Assembly: GCF_003286595.3 (NCBI RefSeq) | Contig: NZ_CP132985.1 | Location: forward strand, 124,001-188,000 | Length of the DNA: 64,000 nucleotides | Source: Aerococcus mictus | GTDB taxonomy: Bacteria; Bacillota; Bacilli; Lactobacillales; Aerococcaceae | Reading direction: 5' to 3' | Part shown: piece by piece, positions 33,791 to 42,031 of the stretch | How the letters are laid out: each line of letters begins with the position of its first letter | Position numbering within the stretch: the first letter of the stretch is position 1 | The notes under the pieces: model-generated | The model's database searches: none | Told to the model about the DNA's origin: nothing | Seen by the model: only the letters and a program-made list of their open reading frames with translations | Made by a program: the position numbers and the translations under genes

Positions 33791-35185
33791 ATGAAGCAAC
33801 GTTATCCAAGTGAACAATTAGCAGTCGAAGTGACGGGATTATCTGAGAAGGGGCTGGGCCTAGCCCAATATCGTTTTCCGGATACGGAGATGGGTAAGGG
33901 CAGAAAGCTAAAGCTCCAGATCCCTAAGGCCCTACCGGGGGATAAGTTATTAGTTACTGTACCCAATGCCCGAGGAAGGAGACGGGCAACGCGGACCTAT
34001 GACCGGATTATTGAACCGGCGCCTAGTCGGATTGGAGGCTATGAATTAAATGGCCCTCAAATTGGGGGCGCTCCCCTGGAATACATGAACTACGCCGATC
34101 AATTGGCTTATAAGCGTGCCCTCACCCAGGGCTTCTTAACTGACAAGGGGTTTGATCCTAGCTTAGTGGGTGAGGTATGGGGGATGGACGATCCTTACCA
34201 CTACCGCAATAAGCTCGAACTAAGCTTCTCCATTGACGGCGACTTGGGTTTCTTCGTCCAGGGGGACCAGTACCAGATTGTTGATTGGCAAAAGAATATC
34301 CTGGCTCCAGAAATCTTCATGTCCCTAAAAGAAGAAGTTCAAGAATGGCAAAAGGCCTGGAACTTAGCAGGTTACGAAAAACAGTCTAAGCAAGGTTTGC
34401 TCAGACAGTTACTCTTGCGCCAAGGCCATCAAAGTAGGGAAGTCATGGTAGCGATTTTCGCCCAAGAAGAATCGGCAGAGCTTGATCCAGGTGCTATTGA
34501 AGATCTAATCCAACGTCTACAGGCTTATCCTGAGATTAAGAGCTTGATGTGGATTAAGAATACCGCCATTGCGGACCGGATGGGGGCTGACAAGGTAGAA
34601 GTCTTAGTTGGACGCGACTATATTCGTGATGAGTTGGCTGGTTTCAATTATCGGCTGTACTTCGATACCTTCTTCCAACCTAATCCTCTTCAAGCCCAAC
34701 GAATGATTGATTTAGCCTGTGACTGGGCTGATCTCGATCAAGATAGTCTGGTGATTGACCTTTTTTGTGGGGTCGGTAGCTTTAGTTTGCCTTTAGCTAA
34801 AGGGGCTAAGGCCCTAGTGGGGATTGAGATTGTGGAACAATCGATTGAGTCGGCGAAACGTAATGCGCGAGATAATGGAATCACTAATGCCCACTTTATG
34901 GCTCGTGATGCTCGGCACGGTTTGGCTGAAATTGAAGAAGAATGGGGTCAGGCGGACCTGCTCTTACTCGACCCGCCCCGGAATGGTGCCGGTGGAAAAA
35001 TCATGCGTCGGATTGGCCGGATGGGTTTAGAGAAGATTATTTATGTTTCCTGCAATCCCAAAACCCTAGCTGAAGATCTAGTCTGGCTAAGAGACTTCGG
35101 TTATGAGATTGCAAAGATCCAATTAATCGATCAATTTCCTCATACTCAGCATGTTGAATCGGTCGTGTTGTTGGAGAAGAAATAG
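33791..35185 (+). CDS. RlmD/RlmCD-family 23S rRNA (uracil-5-)-methyltransferase, second paralogue
   Basis: 464 aa from ATG 33791 (AAAGGGGAT upstream). N-terminal TRAM-like domain (residues 1-70); then YFDTFFQPNPLQAQ, the SAM site DLFCGVGSFSL, LLDPPRNGAG, and catalytic Cys in YVSCNPKTLAEDL, ending HTQHVESVVLLEKK. The Fe-S cysteines are absent. Two such enzymes occur in many Firmicutes, targeting U747 and U1939 alone or together. This copy's 3' end is intact and shows what the normal end looks like. Confidence 0.88.
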   Translation: MKQRYPSEQLAVEVTGLSEKGLGLAQYRFPDTEMGKGRKLKLQIPKALPGDKLLVTVPNARGRRRATRTYDRIIEPAPSRIGGYELNGPQIGGAPLEYMNYADQLAYKRALTQGFLTDKGFDPSLVGEVWGMDDPYHYRNKLELSFSIDGDLGFFVQGDQYQIVDWQKNILAPEIFMSLKEEVQEWQKAWNLAGYEKQSKQGLLRQLLLRQGHQSREVMVAIFAQEESAELDPGAIEDLIQRLQAYPEIKSLMWIKNTAIADRMGADKVEVLVGRDYIRDELAGFNYRLYFDTFFQPNPLQAQRMIDLACDWADLDQDSLVIDLFCGVGSFSLPLAKGAKALVGIEIVEQSIESAKRNARDNGITNAHFMARDARHGLAEIEEEWGQADLLLLDPPRNGAGGKIMRRIGRMGLEKIIYVSCNPKTLAEDLVWLRDFGYEIAKIQLIDQFPHTQHVESVVLLEKK

Positions 35186-35205
35186 CATTTAAATAAATTT
35201 CTGAA

Positions 35206-35232
35206 GAAGCTCCTGAAAGGGGGCTTTTTATT
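35206..35232 (+). terminator. Terminator after the methyltransferase
   Basis: AAGCTCC-TGAAA-GGGGGCTT followed by TTTATT. Confidence 0.85.
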
Positions 35233-35307
35233 ATGGAGAAAAATAGTTGGAAGGAAGTCTTTCTGATTAACTTTTGTTAATCGTTTGCCAAATAAAATAT
35301 ATAAATA

Positions 35308-35363
35308 ATGAACTTTTATTCATATTCATATTTATTTTCTGGATAATATGAACTATAATTCAT
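35308..35363 (+). promoter_or_regulatory. TetR-operon promoter with two operator copies
   Basis: ATGAACTTTTATTCAT (35308-35323) and ATGAACTATAATTCAT (35348-35363) are near-identical inverted repeats exactly 40 bp apart, almost four helical turns. The second contains the -10 TATAAT. This fits repression by the TetR protein encoded 27 nt downstream. Confidence 0.75.
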
Positions 35364-35389
35364 AAAAGTAAAATTTTATGGAGGCCATC

Positions 35390-35968
35390 ATGACTAAAGA
35401 TAATAGAGAAAAGTTAATTAAAGCGACTGACCGCTTGCTTAGAGATAGAAGTATTAGCTCGATTACGACTAAGGAGATTACAAAGGAGGCTGGAGTGTCT
35501 GTTGGTGTTTTTTACAACTATTTCACTAGCAAAGAAGATGTCTTTACCGAATTGGTCAAGAGCTTCTTCAATTATTCACTAGCAGAACTGGAAAGACTTA
35601 AAGCAGAAATTACCGGCAACAACCTCCGGTCAGAATTAAAGTTTAAAGAATTTTTGGTCAAAGGGATGGATAAGAACTGGGAAAATCGGTTCTTAAATAG
35701 CGATATCCTGATGCTGTCACGAAAGGGCCAGGCCTTTAGAGAGCTGATGTTGGCTTTTAATGAACAGATGGTTGCTATCATTGTTGCTATTTTAACCATT
35801 ATTCAAGATGGTGGTCAGGATAAAGATCAAGTCACTAAGGCCAAATTAATTATGAACTTAATTCAAAACTCTTACCCTGTCTTTTCTAGTTTTGAGGATG
35901 ACCAAGAACAAGAAGCTTATATGGAGAAAGTGGTCAAAATAATTTTTGATCTGAGCTTTAATGAATAG
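35390..35968 (+). CDS. TetR/AcrR-family transcriptional regulator
   Basis: 192 aa from ATG 35390, preceded by GGAGG. N-terminal HTH ISSITTKEITKEAGVSVGVFYNYFTSKEDVF (shortened: residues ~19-49) is classical TetR. The C-terminal ligand domain is not assignable. First gene of an operon with an ABC-2 exporter, so it probably senses the exported compound and represses its own promoter. Confidence 0.87.
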   Translation: MTKDNREKLIKATDRLLRDRSISSITTKEITKEAGVSVGVFYNYFTSKEDVFTELVKSFFNYSLAELERLKAEITGNNLRSELKFKEFLVKGMDKNWENRFLNSDILMLSRKGQAFRELMLAFNEQMVAIIVAILTIIQDGGQDKDQVTKAKLIMNLIQNSYPVFSSFEDDQEQEAYMEKVVKIIFDLSFNE

Positions 35969-35979
35969 AGGACGAGATT

Positions 35980-36921
35980 ATGGAGAATATTTTAACCGTC
36001 AAAGACCTATCGAAAACCTATAAAAATGGGCGGAAAGCCTTAGATCATCTGAATTTTCAGGTGGAAAAGGGTGAAATACTGGGGTTTTTAGGCCCCAATG
36101 GTGCTGGGAAAAGTACCACCATTAATATTTTATCCACGCTTTTAAAGTCGGATGAAGGCAAGCTGACCTACTTTGGTGATGAAGGACTGTCCTTGAAGAG
36201 AATCAAACAAAGCCTAGGTATTGTGCCGCAAGAACTGGCTATTTATGAAGATAGTTCTGCCTTTCAGAATGTTAAATTCTTTGCTTCTCTCTATGGGGTC
36301 AAGAAAGCTGAGATGAAAGACAAGGTAAACAGTGCGCTTAGAAAGGTGGGGCTTGAAGAGCGAAAGTATGATAAAGCCGCCACTTTTTCAGGTGGGATGA
36401 AGCGGCGCTTAAACATTGCCTGTGCCATTGCCCATGATCCCCAATTAATTATTTTTGATGAACCTACGGTGGGAATTGATCCTCAGTCTCGAAACCACAT
36501 TCTTGACTCTATCAAGTCTTTGCGGGCTGAAGGGGCCACCATTATCTACACCACTCATTACATGGAAGAAGTCCAGCAAATTTGTGACCGGGTCATCATT
36601 ATGGATGGGGGAGTGGTTTTGTTAAATGACTATTTAGATAATATCTTGGATGACTATAGTGATGCCGTTTATAAAATTAGCCTCGATCAGCCCATGTCTC
36701 AAGATTTACTGGACAAGATCCGTCAGCTCCCTCATGTGTTGACGGTTGATCAAGACAGTTATTTGCATTTGAATCTCACTATGAAGAAAACAGGCACTTC
36801 CCTAAATGCTATTTTGTCGCTTTTGTTGCAATCCCGTATTGCTATTAGCGGTATCCAAAGCAAACAGAAAACCCTAGAAGATGTCTTCTTAAGCTTAACT
36901 GGGAAGAGATTAAGAGACTAA
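35980..36921 (+). CDS. ABC-2 type exporter ATP-binding protein
   Basis: 313 aa. Walker A GPNGAGKST (~39-47), Q-loop GIVPQELAIYE, signature FSGGMKRRL, Walker B LIIFDEPTVGIDP, H-loop TTHYMEEVQ. The ~80-residue C-terminal part (YKISLDQPM...LEDVFLSLTGKRLRD) is typical of DrrA/CcmA-like ATPases. Pairs with the two following permeases to export a drug, lipid or peptide. Confidence 0.9.
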   Translation: MENILTVKDLSKTYKNGRKALDHLNFQVEKGEILGFLGPNGAGKSTTINILSTLLKSDEGKLTYFGDEGLSLKRIKQSLGIVPQELAIYEDSSAFQNVKFFASLYGVKKAEMKDKVNSALRKVGLEERKYDKAATFSGGMKRRLNIACAIAHDPQLIIFDEPTVGIDPQSRNHILDSIKSLRAEGATIIYTTHYMEEVQQICDRVIIMDGGVVLLNDYLDNILDDYSDAVYKISLDQPMSQDLLDKIRQLPHVLTVDQDSYLHLNLTMKKTGTSLNAILSLLLQSRIAISGIQSKQKTLEDVFLSLTGKRLRD

Positions 36922-36933
36922 AGGGGGATGCTT

Positions 36934-37674
36934 ATGTTAACCATCATGAAACAAGATCTGGTGAATCTCTTTAAAAATAAGCCAATAATGACCTATCTTT
37001 TACTCTATCCGCTGCTCTTAATTACTGTGACAGGCTTTGTTTTTTCTCCGCTTTTTAGTGGTGATTTACTCACGTCCTATGACTATTATGGTGTCACCAT
37101 GATGATCTACTTATCTATGGCAACGGTGATTATCTTGCCCGAGCTCTTGTTTGGCCACCAAGTCAAGTATGCCAATTATCGGATTGTCTATGCGCCCATA
37201 GCCAGGTATAAGGTTTACCTATCCAAATTAATCGTGGCTATTCTGGTTTCCTATACCATTCTAGCCAGCTATATCTTGGTTTTTAATAGGACCGGACTAG
37301 TTAACTATGGGGGACGGCATGTGGTGGATATCTTATTACTTGATTTAAGCTTGGTGATTTTTTCGATCACTTTTGGGGGAGCCTTTTGTCTCTTACTAAA
37401 AAGTGAAGATCTAGCCACAAAAATTCTAAACTTAGTGATTAACCTTTTTGCGATTTTGTCAGGTTTATTCTTTCCCATGTCTATCTTTGGCAAGCGGATT
37501 AGTCAAATAGCCAATCTGTCACCGATTGGGCAAGTGATGAATCGCTTTTTTGAGCTCATTTACGATAACAATGCTCATTCTCTTTTAACGACCATGATGA
37601 CCTTATGTTTAGCGTCACTAGGATTTTTAATCATTATCCACTTAAAATATCATCCCGAAGATTTTGGAGAGTAA
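36934..37674 (+). CDS. ABC-2 type permease 1
   Basis: 246 aa from ATG 36934, spaced seven nt from AAAGGGGG. Six TM segments: near residues 20-40, 50-70, 98-118, 130-152, 160-185 and 218-238. ABC2_membrane layout with FPMSIFGKRISQIANLSPIGQ before the last helix. Half of a heterodimeric channel with the next protein. Confidence 0.82.
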   Translation: MLTIMKQDLVNLFKNKPIMTYLLLYPLLLITVTGFVFSPLFSGDLLTSYDYYGVTMMIYLSMATVIILPELLFGHQVKYANYRIVYAPIARYKVYLSKLIVAILVSYTILASYILVFNRTGLVNYGGRHVVDILLLDLSLVIFSITFGGAFCLLLKSEDLATKILNLVINLFAILSGLFFPMSIFGKRISQIANLSPIGQVMNRFFELIYDNNAHSLLTTMMTLCLASLGFLIIIHLKYHPEDFGE

Positions 37675-37676
37675 AC

Positions 37677-38627
37677 ATGAAATTTATCATTCTAAACAAT
37701 AATTTAAAGCGACTAATTCAAGCAAAGTCTTATCTCTGGCTGTCGATTTTGATTGTTTTTGTAACGGTCGCTGCTAGTGCTTATGTTCTGACTATGGATC
37801 CCCCTAAGCCCATAATAGGAGTCGCCCCAAGTGCCAGTGACTTGTTAGCTATGGATAATGACGCTTTAGCTGTTGAAGAACTGTCAGGGGAGAAGCAGAA
37901 TTATAGTCCGTTAATTACTGGTCAATATGACGCCTACATCAGTAAGGAAGCTGGTAAATATCAAGTGACAACGGTAAGAAATGCTGCTTTAGGTGAAGGC
38001 TTAAGTCAATGGCTCAATGAGAGAAAAATTCCCAATCAACCTGCACCAAGCGGCGATCATTTCAAAGTGCTGCTCAGCGTTTTAGCCATGAGCTCGATGA
38101 TCCTATCCTTAATTCTTTATCGTTTTTATTTTGATGACCGTCAGGGGATTGATCAACGAATTTTTTCCAGCGGGCTTTCGACCTTTTCATACCTTTCCCA
38201 GCAAGTACTTTTTACTTTCTTGCTGTTGTTTACCATTAATGCCTTAGCGTGTGGTATCGTCTTACCTTGCTTTGACCTGGACCTATCTGGAGGCCTTTTC
38301 TTAGACTTATTTGTAGTTGAATTATTTGCGGCTAATTTTGGCATGGCCTTATCAACGCTAGTCAAGAAAAATCAAGAGGCCCTCCTAGTCGGTACTATGC
38401 TGTCTGTTTTGACCATGCTGCTTTCGGGGGCCTTATTAGCTGTAAAAGAAGACTCTTTACAAGAACAGATCCAGCCTATTTTTCCGCAATTCTATATTGC
38501 CAAATTAGGCTCAGCCTTGGACGGTCAAGTAGAAGCGTTGAGTCAATCCCTAGGGGTTCTTTTACTATATAGTTTGGCCTTCTTTGTAATCGCGCTGTTG
38601 ATGCAAAAGCGTAGAATCATCGATTGA
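37677..38627 (+). CDS. ABC-2 type permease 2
   Basis: 316 aa from ATG 37677, two nt after the preceding stop, so translation is coupled; upstream in-frame codons overlap the earlier gene. One N-terminal TM (residues ~18-38), then an extracellular domain (~40-130) and five C-terminal TMs. This is the ABC2_membrane_3 pattern. Last gene of the TetR-controlled operon. Confidence 0.8.
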   Translation: MKFIILNNNLKRLIQAKSYLWLSILIVFVTVAASAYVLTMDPPKPIIGVAPSASDLLAMDNDALAVEELSGEKQNYSPLITGQYDAYISKEAGKYQVTTVRNAALGEGLSQWLNERKIPNQPAPSGDHFKVLLSVLAMSSMILSLILYRFYFDDRQGIDQRIFSSGLSTFSYLSQQVLFTFLLLFTINALACGIVLPCFDLDLSGGLFLDLFVVELFAANFGMALSTLVKKNQEALLVGTMLSVLTMLLSGALLAVKEDSLQEQIQPIFPQFYIAKLGSALDGQVEALSQSLGVLLLYSLAFFVIALLMQKRRIID

Positions 38628-38712
38628 TGCTAGAGCGCCGGATTTTCTCGTTTTTGGGGATTTGTTATAATAAAACGAGCAGTATTTGAGAAATATTTAC
38701 GAAGGGGATTCG

Positions 38713-39153
38713 ATGACTGGCATAGTTTTTACTGAAGAAGATAAGCGGTTAACTGTCGATATTCTTGGCTATGAATTCAAAGATCTATCTGAAAGTGATG
38801 ATGTTTTTGATCGAAATTGGTTAAAAGTAGCGTTTAGCTATTCGGATTCAGTCAAGTCCTTTAAACAAGTGGATCCTTGCCTATTAAGTTTTGAACTGGG
38901 AGAAATCATTGAAAGTATCCATTCGCTGATATCGGGGAAGAAAACGGCTGTCTTGGAGAAATTTACAGAGCCCTACCTGACCCTGGCTATTACGGAAATC
39001 GATCATTCTTATACTTTCCAAATAAGCTTTGTCTATGACACTAAGGATAATGATTGGAAGGAAGTCTGCCTGTGTCAAACATTGAATTGTGAAGAGCTTA
39101 AGCAGTTGAACCTTCAACTAAAGGATTTCTTTCAGAGATATCCAGTAAGATAA
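38713..39153 (+). CDS. Hypothetical protein
   Basis: 146 aa from ATG 38713 (GAAGGGGA upstream). Soluble, acidic. Segments DRNWLKVAFSYSD, SFELGEIIESIHSLISGK and EPYLTLAITEIDHSYTFQISF suggest a beta-sandwich with one helix, like small Firmicute WapI/Imm-type proteins, but I cannot name the family. A TATAAT at 38666 may be its promoter. Confidence 0.5.
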   Translation: MTGIVFTEEDKRLTVDILGYEFKDLSESDDVFDRNWLKVAFSYSDSVKSFKQVDPCLLSFELGEIIESIHSLISGKKTAVLEKFTEPYLTLAITEIDHSYTFQISFVYDTKDNDWKEVCLCQTLNCEELKQLNLQLKDFFQRYPVR

Positions 39154-39248
39154 GACTGTCGTAAACTCTTTTAAAAGAAAGTTCCAATATGTTTGTATGG
39201 AAGAAAGCTGATGGAGTTATGGTTAATCTGTAATAAGGAGGTTCGGTA

Positions 39249-39629
39249 ATGTCCAAGCAAGTCCAGGCCTGCCAAGAACTTTGGGCGCAAAATAAATATC
39301 TGGTATTGAGTAAGTCGCAAAAGATCTACTTAGAAATTCGGGAGTATTTAAAAACAGAAGACCCTGAATTAGCTGTGGTGGAAGCGTACATTGATCAAGC
39401 CGAGGCCATGCCAGAAGACCGCGGTCAGGTTGTTAATGCCTACCAGCATGTCTGGGGCTACTTTAAAAATAGAGCGACCGACCAAGAGAAGGCTGATTTT
39501 ATGCAGCTCTTGTCGGCATACCGAAAGGGCGAAGCTAGTCAAGACGATTTGGCTCAGGCTGTGAGAGCTTTACTGGCTATTTATCCTAATGCTTACTTGG
39601 AAAGATCTAGCTTATTAAATAAAAGATAG
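39249..39629 (+). CDS. DUF1722 (YbgA-like) family protein
   Basis: 126 aa, helical. Conserved points of the family are visible: LWAQNKYLVLSKSQKIY at the start, NAYQHVWGYFK in the middle, LSAYRKGEAS, and NAYLERSSLL at the end. The family is often fused to or found near photolyase and DUF523 genes; its role is unknown. AAGGAGG nine nt upstream of ATG; terminator follows. Confidence 0.7.
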   Translation: MSKQVQACQELWAQNKYLVLSKSQKIYLEIREYLKTEDPELAVVEAYIDQAEAMPEDRGQVVNAYQHVWGYFKNRATDQEKADFMQLLSAYRKGEASQDDLAQAVRALLAIYPNAYLERSSLLNKR

Positions 39630-39662
39630 CGAAAGGATTTCAAATCCATTTTAGAAATTTTA

Positions 39663-39688
39663 AAAGCTCCTGCATGGGGGCTTTTTTA
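39663..39688 (+). terminator. Intrinsic terminator
   Basis: AAAGCTCC-TGCAT-GGGGGCTTTTTT, ending the DUF1722 gene. Confidence 0.87.
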
Positions 39689-39775
39689 GCGCTTACATGA
39701 TACTTGCAGCCTACTATTTATCAGGATATAGTGAAGATAATAGATGACTACATTGATCAGTGAAGGAGTTTTAAC

Positions 39776-40417
39776 ATGAATTCCCTACTTTTAGTGGAAG
39801 ATAATCCCATGATTGGTCAAGAGATTGTCGACTTTTTGACCAAGCATGGCTTTGTTGTAGAGCTGGCGAAAAATTTTGCTGAAGGGCAAGCGGCTTCTAA
39901 GCAGGCTTATGATCTGGCTATCCTGGATTTAAATTTGCCGGATGGGAATGGTTTTGATCTTTTGAAGCTCTTTTTACAGAATCATATCAAGGTGATCATT
40001 ACTACTGTGGTTGCTGATGTAGATTTTATTGCGGAGGCTCTCGATGCTGGGGCGTCGGATTATCTCACCAAACCTTTTAACCTGAATATCCTGCGGGCTC
40101 GGATTGCGGCTTGTTTGAGGGACTTTGGGCCTATGGAAGAGGACAAGGATTTAGTCCTTAAAGAAGACCAGGGTATGATTTATTACCAGGGGCAGGTGGT
40201 TGCTTTGACCGCTTTGGAATATCGTCTTTTGGCCCACTTTATCAGACACCGGGGCCAGCTTCTGACTCGGGACCAATTGCTGGAGCGCTTCTGGGATGCC
40301 CGGCAGGCCTATGTAAATGACAATACCCTGACCGCCACGATTAAGCGGATCCGCGACAAGACCTCCAAGGATCTGATTGAAACCGTCCGCGGCATCGGTT
40401 ACCGGTTGAAGCTATGA
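39776..40417 (+). CDS. OmpR-family response regulator
   Basis: 213 aa. Receiver domain with acidic pocket (LVEDN), phospho-acceptor Asp in LAILDLNLPDG (~residue 50) and Lys in YLTKPFN. C-terminal winged helix with LTALEYRLLAHFIRH and TLTATIKRIRDK. ATG with GAAGGAG upstream. Its stop overlaps the kinase start by four nt (ATGA). Likely controls the ABC exporter genes that follow. Confidence 0.92.
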   Translation: MNSLLLVEDNPMIGQEIVDFLTKHGFVVELAKNFAEGQAASKQAYDLAILDLNLPDGNGFDLLKLFLQNHIKVIITTVVADVDFIAEALDAGASDYLTKPFNLNILRARIAACLRDFGPMEEDKDLVLKEDQGMIYYQGQVVALTALEYRLLAHFIRHRGQLLTRDQLLERFWDARQAYVNDNTLTATIKRIRDKTSKDLIETVRGIGYRLKL

Positions 40418-41253
40418 TTTATATTTTCTGGGTTCTAAGTATTTTAATTGTGGTTGGCTGGTTGAAAATCCGCCAGCGTCGGCGGATTCAAGAGCTGACC
40501 TACCTGATCGACCAACTCTACCAGCAAGATTATCAGATTCCCATGAAGCAGGATGATTTCTCCCAGTTGGAAGACCAGATCTATAAGTTATTTATTGAGC
40601 TCGTTGAAGAAAAGGAAAAGGTTCATCAACTTTCCCAAGATCAGAGTCAGAATATCGAAGACATTGCCCACCAGATTAAGACCCCGATTACGGGCATGCT
40701 CTTTGCCTTGGAAAATGATAAGACGGATCCGGCGACTTTCTCCCAGCAATTAAACCGGCTCAACGACTTATCCAATGCGCTCTTGAAGTTGGCCAGTTTG
40801 GATAATAACCTTGAGGGCTTCAAGTTGTCGCCAGTCCACTTGCGGGAAGTGGTGGATTACGCCTTAGACATCTTAAGTGACGAGATTGAGGACCGTGGAA
40901 TTAGTGTCTCTATCGATATAGGGGAGGCGGTTATGCTCGGGCACTTTAACTGGTTGAGCGAGGCTGTTATTAATATCCTAAAGAATGCCATTAACCAGGA
41001 AGGTACGCACCGAATCTGGCTAAGGGCTCGGGAGAACCCCATTTATCTGGAATTATCTATTCAAGATGATGGGGGAGGAATTGCTGAAGGTAAGCAAAAA
41101 AAGATTTTCCAGCGTTTCTATAAGGATCCTGATTCTAAGGGCTTTGGGATTGGCCTCGCTATGGCCAAGCGCATTGTTGAGAAACACCAGGGACAAATTA
41201 GCTGCCGAAATACCGACCAAGGGGCAGAATTTATCCTGCAATTCTATAAGTGA
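40414..41253 (+). CDS. Sensor histidine kinase
   Basis: 279 aa with one N-terminal TM (residues 3-18) and almost no extracellular loop. DHp domain with the phospho-acceptor His in IEDIAHQIKTPITGM; HATPase_c with NILKNAINQEG, DDGGGI and GFGIGLAMAKRI. The lack of a sensor domain suggests it reads stimulus through a partner such as the FtsX-type permease downstream. Confidence 0.9.
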   Translation: MIYIFWVLSILIVVGWLKIRQRRRIQELTYLIDQLYQQDYQIPMKQDDFSQLEDQIYKLFIELVEEKEKVHQLSQDQSQNIEDIAHQIKTPITGMLFALENDKTDPATFSQQLNRLNDLSNALLKLASLDNNLEGFKLSPVHLREVVDYALDILSDEIEDRGISVSIDIGEAVMLGHFNWLSEAVINILKNAINQEGTHRIWLRARENPIYLELSIQDDGGGIAEGKQKKIFQRFYKDPDSKGFGIGLAMAKRIVEKHQGQISCRNTDQGAEFILQFYK

Positions 41254-41350
41254 GAGGGAAGTAATCGCGGAGGCAATTTTTTCTCTTTTTAGCCGCTTTG
41301 TCACCGACTTGTCATTTTCATCGGCTATAGTCAAACTAGGAGGAGATCTT

Positions 41351-42031
41351 ATGGAAATACTTCGCGTTGACAATTTGACTAAGATTTATGGCGAGGGAGA
41401 GAAGCAAGTTCGGGCTGTCGATGGGGTGAATCTGTCCGTCAACCGGGGAGAGCTTATTGCCATTGTCGGGCCGAGTGGGTCGGGGAAGTCTACCCTACTC
41501 CATATGCTTGGTGGGGTGGACCGGCCTAATGAGGGGAAGATACTCATTGAAGGGGCCGATATTGCCAGCTATTCGTCTAAGGAAATGGCCTTGTTCCGGC
41601 GACGCAAGGTGGGGCTGATCTACCAGTTCTACAACCTCATCCCCAATCTGACCGTGGCACACAATATTAAACTACCCTTGAAGTTAGACGGGCGCCAGGT
41701 GGATGACGCCTTCTTTAATGACTTGGTGACTAAGCTGGGCTTATCCGATAAGTTGCAGGCCTTTCCGAGTGAGCTATCGGGAGGCCAGGAGCAGCGCGTG
41801 GCTGTGGCTCGCAGCCTGATCTACCGGCCTTCGATCATCTTAGCGGATGAACCGACCGGGAACCTGGACCGGAAGAACTCTCAGGAGATCATTGACCTCT
41901 TGAAGTACTTCAACCAGACCCTCAAGCAGACGATCCTGATCATCACCCACGATGAAAATTTGGCCCTTCAGACCCAGCGGATTATCACCATGGTCGATGG
42001 GGCTATCGTAGGAGATGAGCCCAATGAATAA
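41351..42031 (+). CDS. ABC exporter ATP-binding protein (MacB/BceA/SalX type)
   Basis: 226 aa from ATG 41351 with AGGAG upstream; longer upstream frame overlaps the kinase and is not used. Walker A GPSGSGKST (~43-51), Q-loop YQFYNLIPNLTV, signature LSGGQEQRVAVARSL, Walker B IILADEPTGNLD, H-loop ITHDENLA. Couples with the FtsX-type permease. Confidence 0.9.
   Translation: MEILRVDNLTKIYGEGEKQVRAVDGVNLSVNRGELIAIVGPSGSGKSTLLHMLGGVDRPNEGKILIEGADIASYSSKEMALFRRRKVGLIYQFYNLIPNLTVAHNIKLPLKLDGRQVDDAFFNDLVTKLGLSDKLQAFPSELSGGQEQRVAVARSLIYRPSIILADEPTGNLDRKNSQEIIDLLKYFNQTLKQTILIITHDENLALQTQRIITMVDGAIVGDEPNE

Noticed and set aside
41066..41350. Long N-terminal extension of the ABC ATPase frame
   Set aside because: It is antisense-free overlap with the kinase gene in another frame; the real ATG at 41351 has its own RBS.
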